Origin: CAVSRC01 sp963785065
Lineage (GTDB): Bacteria; Pseudomonadota; Alphaproteobacteria; Rhizobiales; Kaistiaceae
Assembly: GCA_963785065.1 (NCBI GenBank)
Contig: CAWATX010000004.1
Coordinates: forward strand, 186,001-250,000
Direction: 5' to 3'
Length of the DNA: 64,000 bases
Positions 9,327-17,833 of this stretch are shown here, one piece after another (within the stretch, counting starts at the first letter, position 1; every line of letters starts with the position of its first letter). The position numbers and the translations under genes are program-made. The notes under the pieces were generated by a model. It saw only the letters and a program-made list of their open reading frames with translations. It was not told the origin of the DNA and did no database searches.

Positions 9327-10067
9327 TTAGCCGATGTTGGCAAGGCCGGGGAAGGTCTCGAGCAGCCAATAGGAGACGGTGGCCATGCCGCCGGTGATGA
9401 ACAACACGCCGGTGACCACCAGGAGCCCACCCATCACCTTCTCGACCGTGCCGAGATGGGCGCGGAAGCGGCGCATGAAGGCGAGGAACGGCCCGGAGAA
9501 CAGACCGGCGACGATGAACGGGATGCCGAGGCCCGCCGAATAGGCGGCAAGCAGCAGGGCGCCGCGCGACACCGTCTGCTCGCTGCCGGCGACCGCCAGG
9601 ATCGCCGCCAGCACCGGGCCGATGCAGGGCGTCCAGCCGAAGGCGAAGGCGAGCCCCATGACATAGGCGCCGACCGGCCCGGCCGCCTGGTTGGTCACTT
9701 GCACCCTTGCCTCGCGGCTCAGAATCGCGATGCGGAAGACGCCGAGGAAATGCAGGCCCATGATGATGATGACGACGCCGCCGACGATGGAGAGCACGTC
9801 GATGTGGCTGCGCACCAACTGGCCGACGGCGGTGGCGGCGGCGCCGAGCGCGATGAAGACGGTGGAAAAGCCCAGCACGAAGGCGATGGAGGCGGCGAGC
9901 ACCGTGCGCCTGGCCACCTGCGCGTCGTCCTTGCCGGTGAGCTGGTCGAGGCTGACGCCGGCCATGTAGCAGAGATAGGGCGGCACCAGCGGCAGCACGC
10001 AGGGCGACAGGAACGAGACGAGGCCGGCGAGCGCCGCGCCGGAAAAGGTGACGGAGGAGATGGCCAT
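9327..10067 (-). CDS. ccdA: CcdA/DsbD-family thiol:disulfide transmembrane protein
   Basis: CcdA-type proteins carry reducing equivalents from cytoplasmic thioredoxin across the inner membrane, chiefly for cytochrome c maturation. The 246-residue product has about six membrane helices. It shows both redox cysteines in their usual settings: LSPCVLPLVPPYL in the first helix and FGWTPCIGP in the fourth. Length matches stand-alone CcdA rather than full DsbD. It lies 65 bp upstream of glmU on the same strand, with no functional link obvious. A role in cytochrome c or periplasmic thiol supply is inferred from family only. Confidence 0.9.
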   Translation of the reverse strand: MAISSVTFSGAALAGLVSFLSPCVLPLVPPYLCYMAGVSLDQLTGKDDAQVARRTVLAASIAFVLGFSTVFIALGAAATAVGQLVRSHIDVLSIVGGVVIIIMGLHFLGVFRIAILSREARVQVTNQAAGPVGAYVMGLAFAFGWTPCIGPVLAAILAVAGSEQTVSRGALLLAAYSAGLGIPFIVAGLFSGPFLAFMRRFRAHLGTVEKVMGGLLVVTGVLFITGGMATVSYWLLETFPGLANIG

Positions 10068-10317
10068 GCCGCCGGAATTGGTCCCGCTGTTGTGGTCGCC
10101 GGGCGGGTTATAGGCCCTGCCCGGCCCTGTCCACAGTCACCTTTGCGCGAGGCGATAGGGCGAATTGCCGCTCGTGGTCTTCGGCGGACGAATGACCGCG
10201 TCCTGCGGCGATTGCGCGCGGATGCATGCGTAACGAGCCGGAAAAACGAAGATTTTAGAATTCTTGGCCATAGCTCGGTCAGCTTAAGGCAATTCCCAAA
10301 CTGGACGCGGAAGGCCC

Positions 10318-11667
10318 ATGGCGGAGTCATCGTCGTTGCTGAATGCTCATCGCGTCGAGCACCTGCTCGAGCGCATCGTTCAGCTTCAAGTCATAGCGGA
10401 GTTCTTCCCGGCGGGCATTTGCATGTTCGACAGGAATCTCAATACCGTCGTGTGCAATACGCGCCTGAAAGAGATGCTTGAATACCCGGCGGAGCTCTTC
10501 TCAAGAGGTAACCCGAAGATCGAGGACCTGTTCCGCTTCAACGCGGAGCGCGGCGAATATGGCCCCGGCGATATCGACGAGCACGTGCGCAAACGCATCG
10601 CGTTGGTCAAACAACGGGTCGAGCACGTTTATGAGCGTACGCGGCCGAACGGCATGGTGCTCGAGGTGCGCGGCGTCCCCCTCGAGGGAGGCGGGTTTCT
10701 GACGACCTATGTCGACGTCACCGACCAACGGCAAAAGGCGCGCGAAATCAGTGTGCTGATCGACAATTTCCCCGGCGGAATCGCCATGTTCGACAAGCAC
10801 CTGAAGATGGTTGTCTGCAATCATCGCCTGCGGGAGATGCTTGACTACCCGGACGAAATCTTCGCCGAGGAAAATCCCTGTCTCGAAGATCTGTTTCGCT
10901 TCAACGCCCGGCGCGGCGAATATGGCCCGGGCGATGTCGAAGAGCACGTGCGCCGGCGCTTGGCGCGCGTCAAGGAGCAGCGCGCGCATCAGTACGAGCG
11001 CCGTCGGCCCAACGGCACCATCCTCGAGGTCCGCGGAATCCCGATCACCGGCGGTGGCTTTGTTACGACCTATCTCGATGTCACCGAGAACCGGATGGCC
11101 CAGGCTCGCACGGCCCATATGGCGCATCACGACACCCTCACCGGCCTGCCAAATCGGCTGCTGCTGCACGATCGGCTGGGCCAGGTGTTGGCTGCGATCC
11201 CGCGCGGCGGCAGCCCTGTCGCGGTTCATTATCTCGACCTCGATCGCTTCAAGCCGGTGAACGACCGCTACGGCCACGCGATCGGCGACGAACTGCTGAA
11301 AGCGGTCGCCGACCGGCTCCGCCACGAAACGCGACCAACCGACACTGCCGCCCGCATCGGCGGCGACGAATTCATCATCGTGCAGACGGGCATTCGCACG
11401 CCGGCGGATGCGGAGGTGCTGGCACGGCGACTTGTCGCGGCGATGGCGCGGCCGTTCGTGATCGGTGAGCGAACATTGCACGTCGGCGCCAGCATCGGCG
11501 TCGCATTGGCGCCCGACCATGGTGTCGAACCCGACGAGCTTATCAGGCAGTCCGACGCGGCGCTCTATGAGGCGAAGTCCGCCGGCCGCGGCAATTACCG
11601 CATCGCGCGTCCACAACACGCGTCAGGTGGCGAGATATCAGCCCCCCGTCATGCTCATGTGGCGTGA
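10318..11667 (+). CDS. Tandem-PAS diguanylate cyclase (PAS-PAS-GGDEF)
   Basis: This 449-residue soluble protein should make the second messenger c-di-GMP from GTP. Residues about 20-140 and 145-265 are two PAS-like sensor modules so alike that they look like an internal duplication: both contain LFRFNA(E/R)RGEYGPGD and end in a TTY(V/L)DVT strand. The GGDEF domain follows; it has the intact motif IGGDEF near residue 348 and an RxxD (RPTD) five residues before it, the allosteric product-inhibition site. No EAL domain and no membrane segment are present. The last 30 bp overlap the convergent moaA. Confidence 0.9.
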   Translation: MAESSSLLNAHRVEHLLERIVQLQVIAEFFPAGICMFDRNLNTVVCNTRLKEMLEYPAELFSRGNPKIEDLFRFNAERGEYGPGDIDEHVRKRIALVKQRVEHVYERTRPNGMVLEVRGVPLEGGGFLTTYVDVTDQRQKAREISVLIDNFPGGIAMFDKHLKMVVCNHRLREMLDYPDEIFAEENPCLEDLFRFNARRGEYGPGDVEEHVRRRLARVKEQRAHQYERRRPNGTILEVRGIPITGGGFVTTYLDVTENRMAQARTAHMAHHDTLTGLPNRLLLHDRLGQVLAAIPRGGSPVAVHYLDLDRFKPVNDRYGHAIGDELLKAVADRLRHETRPTDTAARIGGDEFIIVQTGIRTPADAEVLARRLVAAMARPFVIGERTLHVGASIGVALAPDHGVEPDELIRQSDAALYEAKSAGRGNYRIARPQHASGGEISAPRHAHVA

Positions 11668-12660
11668 GACGGCGGGGCGGTTGTGCTCGCGGTCAATGAC
11701 GAAGTCGTGGCCCTTGGGCTTGCGCCCGATCGCCTCGTCGATCGCCGCATGGATGAGGTCGTCGCCTTCGGACGCCCTGAGCGGCGCCCTGAGATCGGCG
11801 GCGTCCTCCTGGCCGAGGCACATGTAGAGCGTGCCGGTGCAGGTCACCCGCACGCGGTTGCAGCCCTCGCAGAAATTGTGGGTGAGCGGCGTGATGAAGC
11901 CGAGCCGCCCGCCGGTCTCGGCGATGCGCACATAACGCGCCGGCCCGCCGGTGGAATCCGGCAGGTCCTCAAGCGTCCAGTGGCGCTCCAGCCGCGCCCT
12001 CACCTGGCTCAGCGGCAGATACTGGTCGGTGCGGTCGGCATCGACCTCGCCGAGCGGCATGGTCTCGATCAGTGTCAGGTCCATGCCAGAGCCGTGGGTC
12101 CAGCGGATGAGATCGTCGATCTCGTCCTCGTTGACGCCCTTCAGCGCCACCGCATTGATCTTGACGTGAAGACCGGCGTCGCGCGCCGCCGCGATCCCCT
12201 CCATCACCTTGCCGAGGTCGCCCCAGCGGGTGATGTCCTTGAACTTCGCCGGGTCGAGGGTGTCGACCGAGACGTTGATGCGCTTCACCCCGGCATCGGC
12301 GAGCGCACCGGCAAAACGGGCAAGCTGCGAACCATTGGTGGTGAGTGTCAGCCCGTCGAGGGCACCGCTTTCGAGATGCCGGCCGAGCGCGCGCACGAGG
12401 CTCATGACGTTGCGGCGGACCAGGGGCTCGCCGCCGGTGAGCCTCAGCTTGCGCACGCCGCGCGCCACGAAGGCCGAGCACAGCCGGTCGAGCTCTTCCA
12501 GGCTGAGCACGTCCTTCTTGGGCAGGAAGGTCATGTCTTCGGCCATGCAGTAGACGCAGCGGAAGTCGCAGCGGTCGGTCACCGAGACGCGCAGATATGT
12601 GATCGCCCGGCCGAAGCGGTCGATGAGCGGTGCGCGTTCCGTGGTCATGCCCTGATCCAT
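11638..12660 (-). CDS. moaA: GTP 3',8-cyclase MoaA
   Basis: MoaA is the radical-SAM enzyme that, with MoaC, converts GTP to cyclic pyranopterin monophosphate in molybdenum cofactor synthesis. The N-terminal cluster motif CDFRCVYC, the second cluster NFCEGCNRVRVTC...C and the C-terminal Gly-Gly (MSMTGG) needed for activity are all visible. About 340 residues is typical. The start is uncertain: ATG at 12660 follows a GAGGGGG run very closely, ATG 12648 is possible, and the frame stays open to 12687. The 3' end overlaps the diguanylate cyclase gene by 30 bp. Confidence 0.95.
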   Translation of the reverse strand: MDQGMTTERAPLIDRFGRAITYLRVSVTDRCDFRCVYCMAEDMTFLPKKDVLSLEELDRLCSAFVARGVRKLRLTGGEPLVRRNVMSLVRALGRHLESGALDGLTLTTNGSQLARFAGALADAGVKRINVSVDTLDPAKFKDITRWGDLGKVMEGIAAARDAGLHVKINAVALKGVNEDEIDDLIRWTHGSGMDLTLIETMPLGEVDADRTDQYLPLSQVRARLERHWTLEDLPDSTGGPARYVRIAETGGRLGFITPLTHNFCEGCNRVRVTCTGTLYMCLGQEDAADLRAPLRASEGDDLIHAAIDEAIGRKPKGHDFVIDREHNRPAVSRHMSMTGG

Positions 12661-12684
12661 CCCCCTCGTCCCGGGTGACCGGCT

Positions 12685-12782
12685 CATATCGCAAGTATGG
12701 GATATTTCCGGCCCGTCGAATCAATCCAGCCGTACATATCGCTTGTCTACATTATTTCAAAATATGCGATTTTCCACATATC
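12685..12782. promoter_or_regulatory. AT-rich moaA leader with three CATATC repeats
   Basis: The spacer upstream of moaA is AT-rich compared with its surroundings. The hexamer CATATC occurs at 12685, 12735 and 12777, twice as CATATCGC, and an inverted GCGAT lies at 12766-12770. Repeats of this kind ahead of a molybdenum-cofactor gene could be a regulator site. I cannot match them to a known ModE operator or to the Moco riboswitch. Confidence 0.3.
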
Positions 12783-12846
12783 TAACGGCTAATGCTGGAC
12801 AAGCGGCCCTGCGTAGAAATGTTCTATTTCCGCCATCAAGGGGCGG

Positions 12847-13836
12847 CTAGGCGGGCCGCGGATTGCAGCCCCTGGCGGTGGCGACGGCGCGGGTCAGCGC
12901 CAGCACGGTGTCGATCGCCGGGGTCGCCACGCCGGTCAGCCGTCCGGTCTCCTGCACGGCCGTCACCAGCGCGTCGATCTCCAGCGTGCGGCCGCGCTCC
13001 AGGTCCTGCAGCATCGAGGTCTTGTGGGCGCCGACCTGGCGGGCGCCGTCGATGCGCCTGTCGACGGGGATGGGGAAGCGCACGCCGAGCCGTTCCGCGA
13101 TCGTCTGTGCCTCAATCATCATGGCGCGCACGACGGCGCACGAGTTGCGGTCGCCGACGATCTGTTCCAGCGTCTGTCCGGTGAGCGCCGAGACCGGGTT
13201 GAAGGACAGGTTGCCCCAGAGCTTCACCCAGATCTCGGTGCGGATGTCGGGGCGCACCGGCGCCTGCAGGCCGGCGGCGACCAGCTCGGTGGCAAGCAAC
13301 CGCACCCGGTCCGATATCTCGCCGGAGGGTTCGCCGAGCGACAGGCGCGAATGGCTGACATGGTGGATGACGCCGGGCGCGGTGACCTCGGTCGCCGCAT
13401 AAACGACGCCGCCGATGGCGCGTTCCGGCCCGATGCGCTCCCAGATGGCGCCGTCGGGATCGACCGCCGACAGGCGCGTGCCCTCAAGCGGCCCGCCATG
13501 GCGGTAGAAGTACCACCAGGGCAGGCCGTTCTGCAGGGTGACCACCGCCGTATCCGGTCCGAGCAGCGGCGCGATGGCGTCGAGTGCCGGCGCCACCGAA
13601 TGGGCCTTCAGCGCCAGCAGCGCATAGTCCTGTTCGCCAAAATCGGCGCCATCGGCGCTGGCATTGACCGGCACCGTCGTCTCGTCGCCACCCTCGATCA
13701 GCGTCAGGCCCTTGGTGACAAGCGCGTCGAGATGGGCGCCACGGGCGATCACTGTCGGCCTCACCCGGCCGGCCATGGCCAGTCTGGCGGCGACATAGCC
13801 GCCGATCGCCCCTGCCCCGAAGACGCAGATGCGCAT
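12847..13836 (-). CDS. Ketopantoate reductase (PanE/ApbA) family protein
   Basis: The 329-residue product has the N-terminal NAD(P) Rossmann motif GAGAIGGYVA and the C-terminal helical domain with KLWGNLSFNPVSALTG, as in 2-dehydropantoate 2-reductases. The classical role is NADPH-dependent reduction of ketopantoate to pantoate for coenzyme A. It sits 3 bp downstream of a CoA-ligase gene in the tail of the hydrogenase gene run. Because many PanE paralogues in catabolic clusters act on other 2-oxo acids, the substrate is left open and no gene symbol is given. Confidence 0.85.
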   Translation of the reverse strand: MRICVFGAGAIGGYVAARLAMAGRVRPTVIARGAHLDALVTKGLTLIEGGDETTVPVNASADGADFGEQDYALLALKAHSVAPALDAIAPLLGPDTAVVTLQNGLPWWYFYRHGGPLEGTRLSAVDPDGAIWERIGPERAIGGVVYAATEVTAPGVIHHVSHSRLSLGEPSGEISDRVRLLATELVAAGLQAPVRPDIRTEIWVKLWGNLSFNPVSALTGQTLEQIVGDRNSCAVVRAMMIEAQTIAERLGVRFPIPVDRRIDGARQVGAHKTSMLQDLERGRTLEIDALVTAVQETGRLTGVATPAIDTVLALTRAVATARGCNPRPA

Positions 13837-13839
13837 GAG

Positions 13840-15357
13840 CTAAAGTCCCAGTTTGGCGGCAAGCCCGATGCGTTGCAGCTTGCCGGTTGCCCCTTTGGGG
13901 ATCTCGTCGAGGATCACCACCTTGCGCGGCACCTTGAAATCGGCGAGCCGGGTGGCGGCGAAGGCGCGGATATCAGCCTCGCTCGCCGTCTCCCCCTCGC
14001 GCAGCACGACGGCGGCGGCCACGTCCTCGCCGAGCTTGTCGTGCGGCATGGCGAAGGTCACCACCTGGGCGATGGCGGGGTGGTCCATGAGCACTTCGTC
14101 CACCTCGAGCGGGGCGATCTTCTCGCCACCGCGATTGATGATCTCCTTGAGTCGCCCCGTCACACGGACATAACCGTCGGCGTCCATGATGCCCTGATCG
14201 CCGGTGTGGAACCAGCCATGGGCGAAGGCGCTCTGGTTCGCCTCCGGGTTGCGCTCATAGCCGGCGGTGACGTTGGGCCCGCGGATGACGATCTCGCCCT
14301 CGGCGCCGGCCGCGCGCAAACTGCCGTCCGCCGCCATGACGGCGACTTCTGGCCCGGCGGCGAGGCCGACGCTGCCGGGCTTGCGCGCCGCGGGGGGAAG
14401 CGGGTTGGAGGTCATCTGGTGGGCCGCTTCCGTCATCCCATAGGCCTCGATCACCGGGCAGCGGAAGGTCTGCTCCAGCTCGGCCATCACCTGGGCAGGC
14501 AGCGAGGCGGAGGAGGAGCGGACGAAGCGCAGGTGGCTTGCCGTCACGGTCTCGGCATTGCGCGGAGCGCGAGCCAGGATCGCCTGATGCATGGTCGGCA
14601 CCGCCGTGTACCAGCTCGGGCCGACCTCGCCGAGCCAGGCGAAGAACTTCAGCGCGTTGAAGCCCGGCGTGCAGAAGACGCTCGCCCCCGCCGATAGCGA
14701 GGCGACGACCGCGGCGATGAGGCCGTGGATGTGGAAGAGCGGCATGATGTTGAGGCAGCGGTCATCCGGCGTCAGCGCCAGAACATTGGCGACGTTGCGG
14801 GCGGAGGCCGCCAGGTTGGCGTGGTTGAGCGGCACCAGCTTGGGCCGCGACGTGGTGCCGGAGGTGTGGAGCAGCAGCGCGATGTCGCCGTCCTCGGCCG
14901 GGCCGGTTGCCACCGCCGGGCCGACCGCCGGGCCGTCGATGGCAAAGGTGCCGGCCGGGTCACCCGCGTCGAAGGAGAGGCGCAGAACGGCGATACCGAG
15001 CTTTTCGGCCACCGCGACGGACGGCCCCTGCTCCTGCTCACCGACCAGGATCGCCTTGGCACCGATGTCGGAGAGGTAGAAATCGAGCTCCTCTGCCCGG
15101 TAGGCCGGGTTGAGCGGCGCCGTGGTGGCACAGGCGGCGACGGAGACGAAGGCGGAGGCCATCTCCGGCCCGTTGGGGAGGATGATGGCGATGCGGTCGT
15201 TGCGGCCGAAACCGAGGCCGTTGAGGCGCTGGGCGGTGGCGCGCATCTGCGCGCGCAGGCCGCCATAGGTGAGGATCGGGCGCTCGGGCGCGCCGATCGC
15301 CGGTGCGTCTTCGCTGCCGGCAGCAATGCGGGCAATGATACCTGTTCCGTCAGACAA
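13840..15357 (-). CDS. AMP-forming acyl-CoA ligase, oxalyl-CoA synthetase-like
   Basis: This 505-residue enzyme belongs to the acyl-adenylate-forming superfamily. It shows the phosphate loop HTSGTTSRPKLVP, YGMTEAAHQM, GWFHTGDQG and the C-terminal catalytic lysine region PKGATGKLQR. The sequence around the loop and PLFHIHGL resembles plant AAE3/yeast Pcs60 oxalate:CoA ligases, which suggests oxalate or another small acid as substrate. The start is TTG at 15357, supported by GGAGGA seven bases upstream. It follows hypE by 47 bp and precedes the PanE-like gene by 3 bp. Substrate is inferred. Confidence 0.87.
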   Translation of the reverse strand: MSDGTGIIARIAAGSEDAPAIGAPERPILTYGGLRAQMRATAQRLNGLGFGRNDRIAIILPNGPEMASAFVSVAACATTAPLNPAYRAEELDFYLSDIGAKAILVGEQEQGPSVAVAEKLGIAVLRLSFDAGDPAGTFAIDGPAVGPAVATGPAEDGDIALLLHTSGTTSRPKLVPLNHANLAASARNVANVLALTPDDRCLNIMPLFHIHGLIAAVVASLSAGASVFCTPGFNALKFFAWLGEVGPSWYTAVPTMHQAILARAPRNAETVTASHLRFVRSSSASLPAQVMAELEQTFRCPVIEAYGMTEAAHQMTSNPLPPAARKPGSVGLAAGPEVAVMAADGSLRAAGAEGEIVIRGPNVTAGYERNPEANQSAFAHGWFHTGDQGIMDADGYVRVTGRLKEIINRGGEKIAPLEVDEVLMDHPAIAQVVTFAMPHDKLGEDVAAAVVLREGETASEADIRAFAATRLADFKVPRKVVILDEIPKGATGKLQRIGLAAKLGL

Positions 15358-15404
15358 GGCTTGTTCCTCCGGGGAGATGGCCGGTTGTTGCCTGCCAGGC
15401 AGCG

Positions 15405-16454
15405 TCAGCAGATACGAGGCAGTTGCTCGCCGCTCAGCATATCGATCACGCGCGTGCCGCCAAGGGCGCCTTTGGCCGTCACCCGGCCGGCCGGTCCGGC
15501 CCTGACTGTTCCGATGACGACGGCGCCTTGGCTGACGGCATGGGCCTTGAGGGTGGCGAGCGCCCTGTCCGCGTCCTCCGCCGCGACGAAGGCGATGAAG
15601 CGCCCTTCATTGGCGACGTGGAACGGGTCGAGGCCGAGGATCTCGCAGGCCGAGGCGACGTCGTCGCGCACCGGCACCGCCTGCTCCTCGGTCTGGATGG
15701 CGAGTTTCGCCGTCTCGGCGATCTCCACCAGGCCGCTGGCGAGACCGCCGCGGGTGAGGTCGCGTAGGCAATGGACTTCGACGCCCGCTTCGAAGAGCGC
15801 CAGCACGGGGGCCGCCAGTGGTGCGCAGTCGCTGGCGATCTCGGATTCGAAGCCGAGATTCTCGCGCGCCGCCATCACCGCCATGCCGTGCCGGGCGATA
15901 TCGCCGGAGAGGATGACGACGTCGCCGGGCTTCACTGCCTCAGGGCCGATCGCGCTCGGCGCGACGATGCGCCCGACCCCGGCGGTGTTGATGAACAGGC
16001 CGTCGGCCTTGCCGCGATCGACCACCTTGGTGTCGCCGGTGACCAGCCGCACGCCCGCCGCGCGGGCCGCACGGCCCATCGACGTGACGATGCGGGCGAG
16101 CGTCTCTGTGGCCAGCCCCTCTTCGAGGATGAAGCCGGCGGAGATGTACTCCGGCCTGGCGCCGCACATGGCCAGATCGTTGACCGTGCCGTTGACGGCC
16201 AGCGTACCGATGTCGCCGCCGGGGAACTCCAGCGGCTTGACCACGTAGCTGTCGGTGGTGAAGGCGACCGGGCCGGAGAGGTCGAGACGGGCGCCGTCAT
16301 GGCGGCGGGCAAGCTCGGGGTCGTCGAAGATGGGACGGAAGATGGTCTCCATCAGCCGTTCCGATTTGCGGCCGCCGCCGCCGTGCGCCACCTGGATGGT
16401 CTCGTCACCGGGAAAGGGCACGGGACAGACCAGTGCAAATTCTTGTTCTGCCAT
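15405..16454 (-). CDS. hypE: Hydrogenase maturation factor HypE
   Basis: HypE dehydrates a carbamoyl group on its own C-terminal cysteine to a thiocyanate, the source of the cyanide ligands of the [NiFe] active site. The 349-residue protein ends in the required cysteine (PRIC). It carries the PurM-type ATP-binding features HGGGGRKSERLM and GDTKVVDRGKADG. It receives the carbamoyl group from HypF and works with the HypC-HypD complex, whose genes lie just upstream (hypD 6 bp away). Confidence 0.96.
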   Translation of the reverse strand: MAEQEFALVCPVPFPGDETIQVAHGGGGRKSERLMETIFRPIFDDPELARRHDGARLDLSGPVAFTTDSYVVKPLEFPGGDIGTLAVNGTVNDLAMCGARPEYISAGFILEEGLATETLARIVTSMGRAARAAGVRLVTGDTKVVDRGKADGLFINTAGVGRIVAPSAIGPEAVKPGDVVILSGDIARHGMAVMAARENLGFESEIASDCAPLAAPVLALFEAGVEVHCLRDLTRGGLASGLVEIAETAKLAIQTEEQAVPVRDDVASACEILGLDPFHVANEGRFIAFVAAEDADRALATLKAHAVSQGAVVIGTVRAGPAGRVTAKGALGGTRVIDMLSGEQLPRIC

Positions 16455-16460
16455 AATGGG

Positions 16461-17564
16461 TTACTCAGCCGCGTCGGCGGCAACACCGCGATAGCGGTAA
16501 TAGGCGGCGCAGGCGCCTTCCGACGATACCATGGTGACGCCGAGGGGGTGCTCGGGCGTGCAGCGGGTGCCGAAGGCCGGGCAGTCGGGTGGCTTCTTCT
16601 CGCCCTGCAGCACGAGGCCGGCGATGCACTCGGTCGATTCCTCGGTGCGCGTGCCGACCAGCCCGAAGCGCAGCTCGGCATCGTAATCCTTGTAGGCGTC
16701 GGCGAGGCCAAGCCCGCTTTCCGGGATCTCGCCGATGCCGCGCCAGCGCCGGCGCACGACCTGGAACACCTCGGTCATGATCTTCTGCGCCGGCACGTTG
16801 CCGGCACGGCTGACGGCGCGGGCATAGGGATTCTCGACCTCGTGGCGGCCCTCTTCGAGTTGCTTCACGGTGAGATAGACGCCTTCGAGGATGTCGAGCG
16901 GCTCGAAGCCGGTGACCACGATCGGCACCTTGTACTCGGCGGCGATCGGGAAATACTCCTCGTAGCCCATGATGGCGCAGACATGGCCGGCGGCGAGGAA
17001 GCCCTGCACCCGGTTGGTCGGGCCGGAGAGGATGGCGCGCATCGCCGGCGGCACCAGGACGTGGCTCGCCAGCATGGAGAAGTTCTTGAGCCCCTCACGC
17101 TTGGCCATGTGGACCGCCATGGCGTTAGCCGGTGCCGTGGTCTCGAAGCCGACGGCGAAGAAGACGACCTCACGGTCAGGATTGGCGCGGGCGATCTGCA
17201 CCGCATCGAGCGGCGAATAGACGGGCCTGACGTCGCCGCCGGCCGCCTTGGCGGCGAGCAGGTCGGTCTCGGAGCCCGGCACGCGCAGCATGTCGCCGAA
17301 CGAGGTGAGGATGGTGCCCGGCCGCCGGGCGATCTCGATGGCCTTGTCGACATAGTCGACCGGGGTGACGCAGACCGGGCAACCCGGCCCGTGGATCAGC
17401 GTCACCTCGTTGGGCAGTAGCTGGTCGATGCCATAGCGCACGATGGCGTGGGTCTGGCCGCCGCACACCTCCATGATCTTCCATGGCCGGGTGACGGTGC
17501 GCCGGATCGCTTCGGCGAGGCGCTGCGCGGCGACCGGATCGCGATATTCCTCACGGTGCTTCAT
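16461..17564 (-). CDS. hypD: Hydrogenase maturation factor HypD
   Basis: HypD carries a [4Fe-4S] cluster and, with HypC, assembles the Fe(CN)2CO unit. The 367-residue product has the family motifs CGGQTHAI, GPGCPVCVTP, GFETTAPA and the C-terminal cysteines in ESTECIAGLVLQGEKKPPDCPAFG...C. Its ATG overlaps the hypC stop as ATGA, so translation is probably coupled, which fits a 1:1 HypC-HypD complex. Confidence 0.96.
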   Translation of the reverse strand: MKHREEYRDPVAAQRLAEAIRRTVTRPWKIMEVCGGQTHAIVRYGIDQLLPNEVTLIHGPGCPVCVTPVDYVDKAIEIARRPGTILTSFGDMLRVPGSETDLLAAKAAGGDVRPVYSPLDAVQIARANPDREVVFFAVGFETTAPANAMAVHMAKREGLKNFSMLASHVLVPPAMRAILSGPTNRVQGFLAAGHVCAIMGYEEYFPIAAEYKVPIVVTGFEPLDILEGVYLTVKQLEEGRHEVENPYARAVSRAGNVPAQKIMTEVFQVVRRRWRGIGEIPESGLGLADAYKDYDAELRFGLVGTRTEESTECIAGLVLQGEKKPPDCPAFGTRCTPEHPLGVTMVSSEGACAAYYRYRGVAADAAE

Positions 17565-17833
17565 CGGGCCACTGCCTCGGCGGCGAAAGCCTCGTCGAGC
17601 TCGGCCTGGAGTTGGCCCAGGCTCTCGAAGTGGGCGAGCACCTTCAGCGCCTCCTCCTCGTCGATGACGCTGATGGCGAAACCGACATGGACCAGCGCAT
17701 AGTCGCCGACCTCGGCCTCGGGCGTGTAGGCCAGGCTGACCTCCTTGATCACGCCGCCGAAGTCGACCCGGCCGGTGCGCATGATGTCGTCGCCCTCAGT
17801 CGAGACGATCTTTCCGGGTATTGCCAGGCACAT
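17561..17833 (-). CDS. hypC: Hydrogenase assembly chaperone HypC
   Basis: HypC is the small chaperone that binds HypD and then the hydrogenase large subunit precursor. The start MCLAIPGKI at 17833 exposes the essential Cys2. An ATG three bases upstream would give MMC, but AGGAG seven bases before 17833 and the family N-terminus favour the inner start. The product is 90 residues with a conserved beta-barrel core and a C-terminal helix. Its ATG overlaps the hypF stop by one base (TGATG), and its stop overlaps hypD. Confidence 0.95.
   Translation of the reverse strand: MCLAIPGKIVSTEGDDIMRTGRVDFGGVIKEVSLAYTPEAEVGDYALVHVGFAISVIDEEEALKVLAHFESLGQLQAELDEAFAAEAVAR

Noticed and set aside
12688..12846. 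A molybdenum cofactor riboswitch upstream of moaA
   Set aside because: I could not fold the leader into the known architecture; only AT-rich repeats are visible.
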